Assembly: GCA_013400155.1 (NCBI GenBank)
Contig: VXBM01001096.1
Coordinates: forward strand, 207,887-271,886
Length of the DNA stretch: 64,000 nt
Direction: 5' to 3'
From: Helopsaltes ochotensis
Lineage: Eukaryota; Chordata; Aves; Passeriformes; Locustellidae
Positions 11,901 to 26,900 of the stretch are shown here, piece by piece. The translations under genes were made by a program, and so were the position numbers. The notes below the pieces were generated by a model that searched no databases, was not told where the DNA came from, and was given only the letters and a program-made list of their open reading frames with translations. The stretch's first letter is position 1. Every line of letters begins with the position of its first letter.

Positions 11901-14900
11901 CGTTCAGATAAAAAATATGATGAAGCCATCAAATGTTACCGGAATGCACTCAAACTAGATAAAGATAACCTTCAAATCTTGAGAGATCTCTCTCTGTTGC
12001 AGATTCAGATGAGGGATTTAGAAGGGTATAGAGTAAGTATTCTCTTTGAATTCCCACTTATTGCTCTTAGCGTTCTCTTGTTCTATTCCACTGTGAAGCC
12101 TTTTATTGGTAATAGTTCTGTTGCTACTCTTTTTCTGTTTCAAAAATGTTTTAAGCTATTGTTTAGGAAAGCAGGAAAAGATACTGCAGTAAAGCTCTAT
12201 ATAAGATTGACAGCAGAACTAGAAATACTTGTTCTGTGCCATTGGATTCACCAGTCACTTTGTAAAAATAGTTCTTAATTGATTTTTTACTAAAATAGTA
12301 AGAAAAGGGGACAGTACTTAAATTAGCAAGTAGAAGTACTTGCCAAGCAGTTGTAAACCCTGCAAACAATCTTTTGGGTGCAAATGCTGAAGGTCTTCTT
12401 GGTAAGAAATACACTATCATGTTTCTTGTTAGCGTGTGGGTATCTTGCCCCCATGACGACTGATTCTGGAACCCCAGTGATGATTATTATTAGAAATAAA
12501 ACTTTAAAATTTGTCCAAAAACAGTGAGTAGTTTCAAAATGGCTGAACTGATTTGTCTGTTTCATGTGAAGTAGAGGACTGGACTGTGGACTTGGCGTTA
12601 GTTGATCTCCTTTCTAAGGATGTTAATTCCTGTGAATTTGCTAATGCAAAGGGAAAATAGAATCGCTGCCCCAAGGATGTGATTTGATGCAGGAAGAAGT
12701 TTTGAGGAGTGTTGCTGTAGTGTGTGAAGACCTTGTGCCTAGAGATTGACTGCCAGTCTTTCAGTGGCAGTGAACTCCTGCTTTCTGGTGGAAAGGGTTT
12801 TCCGAGATGTCCAAGTTCTGTCTTTAGAAATAATGTAGTCCCTTAGGAGGTGCTCTTGAAAATGACACCTTCTGTGCCTACACAAATAGATTTTATGCTT
12901 TGTTCCATGACTTGTGTATTTAGAATGTAACCTCCAAATTTATCAAACAAAAATGTGCTGCTTTTCCCCATGCTGTTAGATTTTCAAATATTGCCTAGGG
13001 CTTTTAAAAGTTCCTTTAAATATTAGCTGTCTTGGTGTTAAATCCTGATAAATGTGTAGTAACTGGTTAAAAATTCTTCCTTTAAAATTGCCTTTCTTTT
13101 ACTGAAGGAGACTCGATATCAGCTGCTTCAACTGCGCCCCACACAACGCGCTTCCTGGATTGGATATGCCATTGCATACCACTTACTAAAAGATTATGAT
13201 ATGGCCTTAAAATTACTTGAAGAGTTTAGGAAAACCCAGCAGGTAAGATTTCCTGGTCTGAAAAGAAAACACTTTTTTTATAAGGGATAAAATCTGAGCA
13301 ATTAGTTATTGGTTTGGAAATAGAAATCAATTATGAATTAGGAATAAATTTGTTATTTGTGGAGCTTCCTGCTTTTGGCAGAAAGTTTTCCAGGAGCTTA
13401 GCAGCAGACACAAATTATACAGGAATACTTATCCCCCCTCTCATTAAACTGTTAGGGTTGAAGGTATGAGTAGTCTCATGTGGTGTAACTTAATGTTTAT
13501 GAGACTTGTAGCTAGAGAAAACCTGTGATGGTCCTGCCCCTTTACAATAGGTGAAACTACAGAAAATACTTCAATATTTTGGATGTGCTCATTTGCACAT
13601 ATCTCCTGCCATAGTCTGGATGCCATTACATCTCTACAGAGAATGAAATATTGTCAATGGTTTGTATGCATCTGTATATAGTACACTTAATGTCAGTGCT
13701 TGGTTTCAGAGTAATATGAACACGTAGCTGAATATTCTTTGGTCAGATTTGGTGTTGCTGAGACCTGAGTAAATCAAATGGTACAATACTTACATAACTG
13801 AGTATAGCCTTTTTTGAGAGAGACTATTCCTGTGTTCTGTTAGTGGTAATGCAGAGCTGGAAAGTCTAAGTTAGCAGAACAGAGTGGATGTGTTGACTAT
13901 TCTGTAATGTGGAAAGAAAAAGAAACATGTTTATGTAAGATTCATTCAACTGGGGAGGCATCTTGGAAGTACTGTGTAAAAATACTAATATATTACCTGA
14001 CCTCTAGATTGTGTGTTTTTAAAACAAAAGTCTCATATCCTTTCTGAGTTGTTATATGTGGGATTAAGTGTAAGAAAGGAAATAAATGGTTAGGAGAGAC
14101 CAATATTTGTCTTGATCACGTATTGTGGTCAAAAAAAGGATGTTGTTGCATACTGGGTATATATAGCTTGATATTTCAAAAGAACTGTAACTTCAGCGTT
14201 GAGTAAAAACTGAAAAGAACAAGTTTTAATCAAAATTGGGTCATCTTCTGTGAGTGTTTGACACCCAAAAAGTCGTCATTCTCAAATGAGTCAGCAGCGC
14301 CCAGTCTGAGTTTGGTGTCAAAATGACTGTTCAAGTTAGAAAGAATATATAGTAGATGGAAAACCAGCACATGTCGCATAAGAAACTGAGGCTCTTCAAG
14401 GCCTAAGAGAGCTTAGTAGTGGTATTGGCCCCTTGGAGAAAATGGAAGTGATGCTGTTAGTGTTGCCTTTTCTAAAAGGTGATGTGTAAATATGGTTGTC
14501 ATGATACACTGTTCAGTCTAGTGACTAAGCTAGATTTAAATACCGTAGATGAATGCATTATATCGGTTGAGTCTGCTGTGCAAGTTCCACCATCTCAGAT
14601 CTCACCCTAAAACAAAGATGAGTGCAAGCACTGATGCCATTTTCTGATAAAACTGGAGATATTTGGTAAATTCCTGTAAATAGGAAGACTGCTTGTACCT
14701 GTACAATGAACTGGTTTAACTGTTGATTAACATCATGTCAGTCAGAGGCAAGTGGTGTAAAAGCTGCTTAGGCATTGAAGAAGAGAAATATGCTACAAAT
14801 GTTGGATAACATAGTTTTATAGGAAATTAGTCCTGTCAAGTCTGTCCTCTTTTTTTGAGATTGTTAGAGACAGTTAAGTGGTACATTGTCTTTTCTCCTC

Positions 14901-17900
14901 CAAAATACTAAAAATACATATGAACACATTAGTTCCATTTCTCTTGAAAAGAGTCTTGTGCTTTGTTGTGTCAGCTCCCTGATGAGTGCAGCTCAGGTGG
15001 AACCCCCAACACTGGAAGATTGAATCAATGTAGTGAGTCCAGAAGAGTCAGGAGAGCTCAGGCAAACTCACAACTCAGTTTTGCCATGCATTGATTCTGC
15101 CACAGGGCTCCCCAAATGTACTGGTTTTGCATGTCTGGATTTTTCAGTCCTGCAGTTAAAGTAATCTAGTTCAGGACATTGCTTGGATCTTTGAGGAGGT
15201 ACACATCTTGCTTACTTTCCTTACCAAATCTTCCCTCTTGGCCTGTAGTTCACATGCATTCAACTTGATAGATGAACTTCTGTGATGGACTTCACAGAAT
15301 ATTGCATGTGACTGCAATAGAAGAGTGGTGGTTTGAAAGGAGGATTGAAAGACTGGAGGATATCCACATGTCTTGTGAGCAGGACTCTTCAACAAACAGA
15401 TGTTTTTGGGGAGTTCTATGGCAATCTGTATTAACTGGTATTAGGCCTGATACTGCTTACCGTTCATGTTAATGAATAGACAAAGAAATGTAACACGTTA
15501 CATAAAATGCTGCTGTCATAATTGATAAATAATGGTAATGTAGGATGATATTTATTTACTTGAATTACTCAAGCAGCTCTGTCCTTTCAGATGTGGATGC
15601 AAACAGCCAAGACCAAGCAGTAAAACTAAGAAAAAAATCACAGAACTGTCATTTTAGTGATTGTAGATGAATATCTGAAGATTCAGTATTACAAAATAAT
15701 GCAGCAAATCTAGCTACAAGTTGTTGCCAAAATGAGCAATCAGAGTTTTTCCTGTGTGCTCGCACCACTTCCTTGTACAGCACTGGCTGACTTGTGGAGT
15801 GTTGGTTCAGGAATCCTAAGTGCCAAAAAGATAATCACTCGTTGGAAGGATTGATTGGCTGAACTGAACGACTGTGGGGGGAGAGGGGAAAGAGGAAGGA
15901 GAATAATTGAGGGAAGTGAGCTGCCTTTGTTGATCCGGGCTACAGCTAGTATGACTTAGTTTACTGTGAAACTGTCTCTCAGGGCAAGCTTATGGGTGAA
16001 AAGTAAAACACACTTAGTTCTGACAAGCAGGGATTTTATCTCTAAAGCACTCATTACTGAGAGATTAAGACTTACTGATGAGCCTGTTGTCCAAAAAAGT
16101 AAGAAAATGAAAAGAACAATATGGCAAGATAAGACAACTAGAGAGAAAGCTGTCTGTGAAGGGCAGAGTCTCTTTGTTTACTGTAAACAGAAAAAAGCCT
16201 AGGTGATTTTAGTACAAACTGTATGTTGGGTTTGGGAAGAGTAATAGGAAGCTTGCTCAACGGGGATAATAAAGGAAGACATCGTGTCCGGAAGTTGATC
16301 AATAAATTAAAGTGATTTATCAATGACAGTTTTACTCTAGTGGCTGAGTTATCACTGTAAACTTACATTTTAATCTTAACGTATTAAGATCTATGTTGCC
16401 TGTTATCTGGAAGCTGTAAATTGGCCAGATGCACAATACTTCAGTCTAAAACAGGTTATGAGGTTAAAGGTAGACATCACTGCTGGAAATGTAACAGCTT
16501 GTGCTGTTACACAAGTTAAGTCAAAATTATGTAGGAGTCAGTTCGGAATTTAAATTTTGGGAACCAAGGTGTAAAACAACTATGCAATTTGTTTTACTGT
16601 TGTATGTCCCATTTTTCCTTTCTTCTTTTCCAGAACATTTTTTTATTCTTAATTTTTATTTTATTCCTAATTTTCGCATCAGGCCCACAAATACAGATAT
16701 GGACAGAAAACCTCTGGAGTTTTGGGGGTCTGCTCTTAGGTATGTTTTGGCTGCATCTTGTCACATTCTTTCAGTGACAGTTGTTAGGGGACCTGCGGTT
16801 GAAAAATTGTTCCTTCTTTGGTCCAGGAGGAGAGGAAGAAATTTATTCTGGAACAGCAGAACTGAATTCAGGAGAAAGTTGGACATCTCCTGTTCAAGAA
16901 TCGTAACTCTTCTTGGGGGAGGGAGGAGTAAAGATGTATTGAGCAGCAGTAACGATGGTCTGGACATTCTCTTTATAGAATATCTTATTCTTTATAAAAC
17001 AATCTGGTTATTCAGATTAACTGCTGGGGTTGTTAACTGTTTGCCTTCTGATGAATTACAGATTTAAATTATCATTAAATTGATGAGATTTCAAAATATC
17101 TTTGAAGACAGACTTTTCTTAAAATTACTTTTAAAAATATCTTTTTAAATGGAGTGATAGGAAGTGCAGTATCTTTCTGGTGGATTTACTCTATGGGTAA
17201 GAATAATTAAGGTTGAAATTTTTGGGGGGTCTTTTTTTGTTACCCTGCTGAGCCAAAACAGCTATGAGGAGGTCAAATGATATCTGTTTGCGTTGTGTAT
17301 CTATTTTTTATGGGGTTTTGGGTAATCTGTGTTTTGAAGGCCTAAAACCAATTCATGATGTGCCAAAAAGCTGTGCTACTTCTGGAATTTGGAATTTAGA
17401 TATGTGTATTGTGTTGGAGGAAAGGATATTTTTAGGAGGAGGTGAAGGAGAAAGAACTAAATTGGTACTTTGTAGTTTTGTTTTGCGGTATTGCAGTAAG
17501 GATAAACAGGAAGACATGCTTAACTGCTCTTCCATGAGTCCATTCTGTGAAGCAGTTAAAAATGCTTTCCTGGTAACATGGTTTTTATTTGTGGGTAATA
17601 TAGACTAAAAACTGAGCAAAGGTGGAAATGGAGCTGTAAATAAGAGAGCTACTTTGAGGAGTGGATAGAATTTCATGCTATCGGCTGAGTAGTATGTGTA
17701 AGGTATAGTCTTGTTCCATTAGTGATCATTTGCTATACTGTATTAGCTGCTAAAAAAGGTACTTGAATGATACTATTTTTGTAGTAATGTTCATTGTCAG
17801 GTACACACATCTTTCCAGTATTTTATGCAGTTCTACAATCTTTCAGACCACTTATATGTAAAAGCAAATCTTTCTAAAAATGCCCAGCAATACTGTAGAA

Positions 17901-20900
17901 GTTGCCTCTCAAAATCTGAGGAGCATGTAATCAGAAGTGTAAAATCCTATAAAATCAATTTGTGCTTAGGGAAGGGCTGAAAGCAGTGGTTTAGGACAGT
18001 ATTCTTAATAAGAATATTCCTTTCAGCCAGTATAATGTTTTGGCTTTTTGTGGGGGTTTTTTGTGGTTTGGTTTTTTTGTTTTTTTGGTGGTGTGGTGGT
18101 GGTGGTGGTGTTGTTGTTCTTTTATTAAATTATCTCTAAAGATGAAGGAAAAGCTTTTTTTAGGAAACAGAAGATAATAGTAAACTGTTTAGTGACTGAT
18201 GTGACTTTAAAGTGTTGGTTGCTTAGGAAGAAGCAAAGTATGTAGTGTCACAGGAAAAAACATTAACATTTGTCAAACTCAACTGCTTCTCATCTTTTAT
18301 TATGTGAAAAATCATGTTAGATTATAAGTTTCTCACAATTTCTGTTGGGACAGTAAGTTCATATAGTTTTATTGATCTGCTGGGCATTTTCTGGAGATTG
18401 CATTTGTTCTCTAACGTTCTTGCAATTGGAGTATCATTTTGTGTATTGGTGAAGAGCATTTAGTATGAAACGAATTACTATAACTTTTCATTGCCTAAAT
18501 CCGCTTTAGGGAGTTATCTCTGAAAGGAGAAATTTTGAATGTCTCCCTGCTTCCTTGGCTGTTGTAGCACTGGAAGGTGGATGAGCCACTAGTTGTACTG
18601 TAGCCTCTAGAAAGTCCTAGGTGTGCAACTGCAGGCAGACCTAAAGATCATTATCTGTTGCTTGAAAAACTCCATATGCTTGTGTGCTTTATTTTCTATG
18701 GGACTGAATTTTAGTACAGAGAACACTTGGTTAGAGAGAAATAGTGTAAGTTTTCTATCAGGAAAAGTCCAGTTGTCAAGCTATGCATGGGTCATTCCTC
18801 TTGGAAATAGTTTGATCCAGAACTCTAGTATCCTGAAAATGATATTGTTAGACGCCAATCATCTTCTGTAGAACTTAAGTCAAAATTGTTGTGTAGTGCA
18901 TAAGTGCTTCAGAAAGAAAATATATGAAGATCTTTGCTTTCTCTCATAATTCAGTTTTTAATTAGCTTGCCACAGTGATAGAAAAAAGAGCAATAAAGGA
19001 CTTCTTCTAAAATGTTAACTACAAAGGATATCCTTAAATGAATCTGGTTTGATTGTGAATAATGGGAATTTTACATTTTGAATGTTTAGATGGTGTATAT
19101 AAACAGACCTGATTATGTTCTGTAGCTTAAATCTTAAATCTTGTATTCTGTAATAAATTTGAGGTACAGGTAAATGTTAACTAATATATTGTTTTCTTCC
19201 TCCCCAGGTTCCTCCTAATAAAATAGATTATGAATATAGTGAACTGATTTTATATCAGAATCAAGTGATGAGAGAGGCAGATCTTTTTCAGGAGTCTCTA
19301 GAACATATAGAGACATATGAAAAGCAAATATGTGATAAATTAGTAGTAGAAGAAATCAAAGGTAAGTCGTTATTATTCTTCCCTTAGCCAATTTTGTTAG
19401 AGATTTTTGCTAATGGCTTTCAGGTGCAATAAAGCAGTAAAAGGAAAAAAAGCCACAGCATGTAAAGTCTTCAGTTTATTTATAACAATTATTATAGGAA
19501 AACTGGTACCAACAAATCTACAATTTTGTGCACAAGTAAATAACTTTACCTACCAAAGTGGGTAGTGAATGCAGGTAGCCTGTCTTGGGTTGACACAGGA
19601 ATAGAGGAAATCGCAGATTATATTGGTACACTAGGGTAGCTTTCCATAAATCAGGACTATTATAACCCAGTTTTAATCTTATGAAAAAGAATTTCATAAA
19701 GAATACTATTTGAAGTACAAACAAAAATTTGTCTTCCTTTTTGACTGAAGTACCAATTTCTTGTTACCTTTTCAAGTTTCCTAGTGCACTTACTTACTGA
19801 AGTGAATACTGAAGTTGACTTCTTTGGTTAAAAATTACTCACAGTTATGTGGATTTGAAGTGCTAATAGTGAATTCTGAATGTGTGAGTAATGGCACACG
19901 TTCTTCAGCTACTCCTTGCTTGCACAGTTTTGGTGGGCTGACACTGACCAGTGGGGTAAGCCCCGCACAGCTGCCCACTCACTTCGCACAGCCTTGTTTA
20001 TCAAATTGGGAGAGAATAGGAAGAACAAAAGCAAGAGAACTTGTGCATTGAGATGAAGATAGCTTGAATGATGGAAAGGAGGAGGAAGGAAAATCAAACC
20101 CAGATCCTCAACTGATGCAGTCTCTGTATGCTTCCTACAGACTGATGCTCAGCTAGTTTCCAGGCAATGGCTACCTGCCCCAACACGCCTCAATTTTTAT
20201 TGCTTAGTATGAAACTAAATGGCATGAAATATCTCTTTGGCCAGTTTGGATCAGCTGTTCGGGTTGTATCCACTCTTGCCTTATTGTCCACCCTGGTCTA
20301 CTTGCTGGGTGGCAGAGTGGGAGTAAAAAGCCTTGGTGGTCTACCAGTACTGCTTAGCAGTGGTGGAAATGTTGGTGTATTTATGAACAAATCCCAGCCC
20401 AGCATGAGCTGCTGTGAAGAAAATTAATTCCTTGCAAGCTAGACCTGGTAGAACCTTTTACTTAGTAGCAAACCAGTCTGGTTTAACTGGTTAAAAACTG
20501 GTTACTTGATGTGAAAAATGTGCTTATGTAAACAGCTTGATAAAAATTGATCTAGGTGTGTGATGAGTGAAATCCTGGAAGGAGGAGTTGCTTGTTTATT
20601 TGATACTCCCAACAGCTATTTTAAATACTCAGATACAGACATTTTAAGCAGTCTTTGTTTTCACAGGTGATGAATGTTCTGAGCTCTATATGTGGTAGGT
20701 TCAAGTAGCATTTGTAACACACAGCAAATGCCTTTGGGAAAATAAGACCTCTTTTTAAGAATCTGTGTAGGCCTAAGAACAATTTTATATATCTGGTATT
20801 GTAAACTTTACTTACGAGTGTTTTCTGAGGTAATTCACAGTTCTGTACTGTGTTGTTTCTAGGAGAGATGTTACTCAAGTTAGGAAGACTGAAAGAAGCT

Positions 20901-23900
20901 GGTGAAGTATACAAAGAGTTAATTGAGCGTAATGCAGAAAACTGGTATTACTATGAAGGCTTGGAAAAGGCCCTACAACCCAGTAAGTTAAGCTACACAG
21001 AAACAGTGAAAATGTGTGATACAGGATACACTTAAAATTCCTGTTTGATATTGTACTACTTTAGATTAGGAACTTGTACTTGGCAGAAAATTATGTACCT
21101 TCTGATCTTGAATATTACGTAGTATATTCTTTCATTTTTAAAATGTTCACTGAAAAACTTATATGCATGAAAATATCAACAGCAAGTATTTATCTTCTTG
21201 GAATTAAGGGTAGCATTTGCTGAGATGCTTCTATGAAGAACATTCCCTTGCCACATGTGAACTTGGAAACCAAATGTCAATTAATTCCTGTCTAGTAGTT
21301 GATTGACAGACTGCTATCATATGCCACAACATAAAATTCTAATTTTGAAACTTGTTTAGCTGGTACCTTTTTCTAGGGGCATGTAGGAAATACTCAAATA
21401 TCTATTTAAGATGGCCATTTAAGATGGACCGTCTGAAAAAAATACCTTTTTTTCCTTTTTTTTTTTAAGTTGACACTTTAGAAGGGAAAGGTGATAAATG
21501 TGTTAAAACCTTTGTTAATCCAATCCTAGTTCACATTTCTGCTATTGTGTTTTTCCAGAAAAAATAGCTCGTTTTTCAAAACTATTGCAAAACAATATTG
21601 CAACTATTTAAGTTTTTTGCAGTGATAACTTTCCGGAGTGTCTACGTTTACACAGGAATGGTTTCTTTGTAATTACTTTTTCACTAATTAGTGAAAGTTT
21701 ATTGGAGTTATTCTGATGACATCATAAATCATAAGCTCACAATTATATTATTTGAAGGTGTTACAGCTGCATTATATTTCTCAACCAACTTTCTTCTAGA
21801 AAGTTTTACCATTAGGTCTCATGAGGTGTGAAAATACAGCTAGTGATTAGGTAATGAAAATTACTTAATTTGTTACGTATATTCAAAGTGTAGTGTTCCC
21901 TTTGGAGTCATTTTCCTGGTGTATTCATAGAGTTAGATCACATGGTTTTTGTGTCAGAAATTAAAATACCCAGGAACTCAGTTATGCTCTCTGATACAAC
22001 AAATATGTTGATGAAGGCATGTAGTTTTTAATAAAGAACCAGTTCAGTAGTTTTTGACATATTGAAATCCTATGTAGACTAAAACTGTACTAATTCTATA
22101 AAACTAATAATACTACTTTATTTTTTAGGTGGTCTTAGGACTATTTCCTCCCCCATGGTAAGTTCTGGAGCTCCAACTTGTGACTTCAATTAGGGATTTT
22201 ATATGCTTTAGTTCCAGTCCAAACAATATTTTAGTATTACTTTTATAACTCTACATCTCTTGGAGACACTGGGTAATAGATTCCCCCCCCTTCCCCAACA
22301 TCTGAGCTCAGTGACAAGATAAACTGTTTTTCTTATTAAAGGAAGACATATATTTAATATGTGTGTTGTAGCCTTGATCTGTACATTCAGTTTTAAATTG
22401 TTTGAATTTAATATTTAAGCAAAATTGATTTTATTTATATAAAAAATGGCATTTTAAAACAAAAGATTAGTATTATTTAAGTTCTAACCACATTGGAGCT
22501 CCAAAGCATATTATGGGGGAAAGGGGAGGAGTGGGCAGACAATCTTCAAGTAGCTTTATTTTTGTTAATCATTGAGACATTAAGAGTTCTGGTGCTCAAT
22601 ACTTAGACTAGCAGTATTGTACCCTGGTTTTGCTGTCACCAGAGGACCTATAACAGAGGTGTGCTTGTATAGTGTGCTATTTGTATACCTGTGGTTTAGA
22701 AATGCAGCATGTTTCTCTGAAGGCTTTAAGTATGTCTGAAATGGATGCCTAGTGAAAAAAGGGTTAATTAAAGCCATGAATGTAATACAATGTGTGAATG
22801 GGTCTGAACAACGGTGTAACTGAAAGAAACCAAACTCCAGCTCTGTGTGATTGAATGTGCAAGGTAATGGTCCTGTTCACAGTTTATCCTTAGAGTGATT
22901 AATGCTGGTAGCTGTGTATTGTATATAGTGTGTTCTCAGTACAGTTTTTGTTTATGATTAACTGGAAAAAAGTAACATGAAATGCTTAAATTGTTCCAAA
23001 TTCACGTAAGGAGTCTAGCTCAATTAATTCTCAACATTTAAAGACATTTAAAAGAATAGGTTCTTATGTCTGTTACTTATATCTATTGTATTTGCTGATA
23101 ATAGGCACTTTAGAAGAGAGGCTTCAGATTTATGAAGAAGTTAGTAAAAGACATCCCAGAGCAGTTTCACCTAGAAGATTACCTTTAAACTTTGTTTCAG
23201 GTAACAAGTTGCATATCTGTTCTGTAATAGTTTTGGGTTTTTTTCCTATTTTTTCTGACGTTTTCATCAGGCTGTTTAATGTGTATTTAATACCTATTTG
23301 TGCATTTAATATTTACTTGAACACGTAAACAAATCAAATGTATGCATTTCTCTTGGATTAGACAAAATTCTCATATGTTTTAGGAGTTGATAGAAAAGCT
23401 TCATAGACTGAAATATGATGATATGAGCCATGTAATATTTGTGTTGATAAAATTACACTACAGAATGATATGTAGGTTGTAGTAGAATTTTCTGCTTTAT
23501 GCAAGTTAAGAATTATGAGTTAAAAATGTAGTGTGTAGTACACTCTAATTCAAAGTGTGAGTGTATTTGTATGCATACCCCCTCCTCTTTAATATGCATA
23601 CTTCTGCTGTAAAAATGTACACCTACTTTCTTGTAAAGCCATTAGAACTTAATTTGACAATAAAAACTACCTTTGTGCTGCTAATTTCATAAGAAAATGA
23701 ACAAAAATATCTGCAGTATTAGGTAGCCCAAATTATTTTGCTTTACAGCTAAGTGCTTTGTGACTTTGCCCTTTCAAAACTTGTTTTGACATACAGTACA
23801 CAAATACCCTCAGCTTTGTAAGGAAAATATGTATATACTTGTTAAAATAGAAGGCTGTGCTCTTCCAAAGAAGGAAGGAGATTAAATGAAATGGTAAAAT

Positions 23901-26900
23901 ACCATAAAAATATGTAATTAGTGTGTAGTTGTCTAGCGGCTGAAACTCCAGTAGAAAACTTTCAGGAAGTACGTAAGCTAGATATCAAATGTCAAGAAAT
24001 TTGAGATCAGCTGCAAATTCCCAATATACCTACTCATGTGTTTGAGTTTATAAGGTTAGTTTTTAGTTTAGCTCATTTACTGAGCACCACATTGGTTGGT
24101 ACCTTAAAATGTTCCAGAGCACATCTGGTCCATTCCCCTGCTGTTGCTCATCTGTCTGAATGTGCATACACATTTCCTGCATGAAATCAAAAGATTTTTA
24201 CTGCTTCAGAAGAAGTTGCCACTTTTGCCTTTTATCATCCTATATACTTCAGTTTCTTTGAAGATACAGGGGCAAATTTTGAGGCATTTCAGTTAAATTT
24301 GAAAAGCTGGGTGATGAGTATTTGGGTTTTTTTTTTAATGTAATAAGATTGTTATGGTAACACAACAAACAAGAAAATAACCTGCAAAATGCTTTCCTAT
24401 ATTTTTATTAATAGAGTGTTTTTCTGTTGACTTCATTTCACAGTGTGTTTTGCTCTAGATTGCCTTATAATATCTGACAGTGTAGTCTCACAGCTTATGT
24501 TCATTTAAGTAGAAATATGTATAGTAACAAGAATTAATTGCTCATGCTGTAACAATAGGATAAAAGAAAGCAAAATTCATTATTAGATTGATCAAGAAAA
24601 ATATCTTGGCTACTTTCTGTAGCATTTTATAACAAATAAGAATTTTTTAGAATTAAACCTTGTTTCTGCTAACTTATTTAAGCCTGTCAGGCATGAATGT
24701 GTAAGACTGGTTTTGATCCCATTGAGATTAATCTATTTATTGAATGATTTTCTCTATTTAAGAGTACAGGAGACAAGAATTTCTTTTGGCTGAAATTTGA
24801 TAGCGAGAGTATGAAGGTGTAAAAAGGGGCATCTTTACAGAAAAATATTTGCAAGTTTCAAGAGGATAGAATTTCTGGTTAAATGCAATTAGTCATCCAG
24901 TGTGGTCACTGGCCAGTTACAGCTGTCACTTTTTGAGTCAGAATTAAATTACTCTTAAAAATTGAAATACACTAAAATCCAGGCTTATGTTAAAAGGACA
25001 AGTTCTTGTCCAGACCTTGCTTGCATTGCATCCTAACCTTGTATTTGATACAAATCAGCTCCTTGATCGAGCTGGAAACCACCTTTATGGAGGAAGGCTG
25101 TTACCATCACTTTCACTGATCAAGTGTGTGTGCATGCACTTTTAGATTTGTTTATGCTCCTGTGGTCAGGTATGTGCCTCAGAGGCTAAATTGTAACTTG
25201 GCTTCTTGTCATAGGTGGGTGCCCAGCTGTATGCCAAACAAACTCTTCTGCTTTCTATAAGTAAATAGGTATTTAATGGAAATTTGAATCGTGCTTTCCT
25301 GAATTCTAAATTATGATTCTTCCAGCAAGCTTATAATTAGAAGAATTCAACAGGAGAAGCTGAGATTGATTTTTTTTGTTTGATTTATTTAGGGGAGTTT
25401 CTGTAGTGTTAGAAAACACATTTTAATTAATCTATCTGTAATAAAGCATGTGCTTACAGTCCAGTTATGGATCTCCATCCACAGGGAGTAGGAGTTTCTA
25501 TATACAGCAGTTTGGTTTAGTACAGTGAGGTGAGAACATGAATTACTTTCATTAGTCTCAGTGTTTATTAGCAACACTGCTGGTAACAGTGTAGGACAAC
25601 TGAGAATTGATAGAAATAAATGAAAATGTTGTATACAAAGCAGTAGTGTTTGCATTTTCTGAGTATCTAAAAACAATCTGTTAATCAAATTTTTGTGTTC
25701 TTGTTGAAGTTAAATTTATTTCAACAGTTTTGTCAGTTTTATGAGTGAATCTTGGTATTACAAGAAGTGTGCTACTTCCTTGTTGAGAAAGTTAGAGAAG
25801 TCCCCAACAGAGGAGGCACNNNNNNNNNNNNNNNNNNNNNNNNNNNNNNNNNNNNNNNNNNNNNNNNNNNNNNNNNNNNNNNNNNNNNNNNNNNNNNNNN
25901 NNNNNNNNNNNNNNNNNNNNNNNNNNNNNNNNNNNNNNNNNNNNNNNNNNNNNNNNNNNNNNNNNNNNNNNNNNNNNNNNNNNNNNNNNNNNNNNNNNNN
26001 NNNNNNNNNNNNNNNNNNNNNNNNNNNNNNNNNNNNNNNNNNNNNNNNNNNNNNNNNNNNNNNNNNNNNGTAATTTCTCAGAAAGGTAGCACTTACTGCT
26101 AGTACTGTGTTTCTAACTGAAAATATAATTAGATTTTTAGCACTCTGCAATATATTTTGATAGAGGTGATTCTGATATGGAGATTATGTTTCTGAAATAA
26201 GTCTTGTTTCTAATTCCAGAAACAATCATATCACAAGTCTTCTCCTACTAATAAAAATAGGACTAGAAGAGAGGCAGAGGGTTCATTTAATCCATCCTTC
26301 CTCCTCAAATCGTTATACTTTGTATCTGCACTACTCCTAACACATATTTGTATAACTTACTTATAAAAACCTCCAGTGATGGAGCTTTTGCCAGATCTCC
26401 ATTGTTATTCTTAATATTATAGGGTGTTTTCAGTGTTAGTTTAAATAGCTATATCCTCTGTAGTCAGCACTTAATATTTTCTCTTTTTAACAGACTGCAG
26501 GTTTGATGACTGTTACCATGTCTGCTAGCAGACTCCTAAACCCTAGCAACTTAAGCATTTTACTCTGTTTTTATTTTTCTTTTTAAATCTGGAGCATATT
26601 TGTGTCTTACGGGATAACAGGAAAGATTAAAGCCATTAACTGCAGTTTTTCAGTTCCTCTGTTATCCAGCGTTGCACAGCAGTTAGTGCGTATATTTATA
26701 TAACACTTGAAATCACTGACATATAACCAAACACGCTTTTGTTCCTAGGTGAAAAATTTAGAGAACTAACGGATAAGTTCCTGAGGGTTAACTTCAGTAA
26801 AGGCTGCCCACCCTTGTTTACCACTTTGAAATCTTTATATTACAATCCAGAAAAGGTAAAATTTAGTATTTATTTGGTTTTAATGAAATCTTCTGTATTG

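Noticed and set aside
16501..17067. 188-codon open frame on the + strand in intron 5
   Set aside because: No domain, and a low-complexity hydrophobic start that translates a T-rich stretch. No splice or promoter context; it looks like chance open sequence.
25741..26150. Open frames spanning the N gap on both strands
   Set aside because: Produced by the run of N; no real coding evidence on either side.
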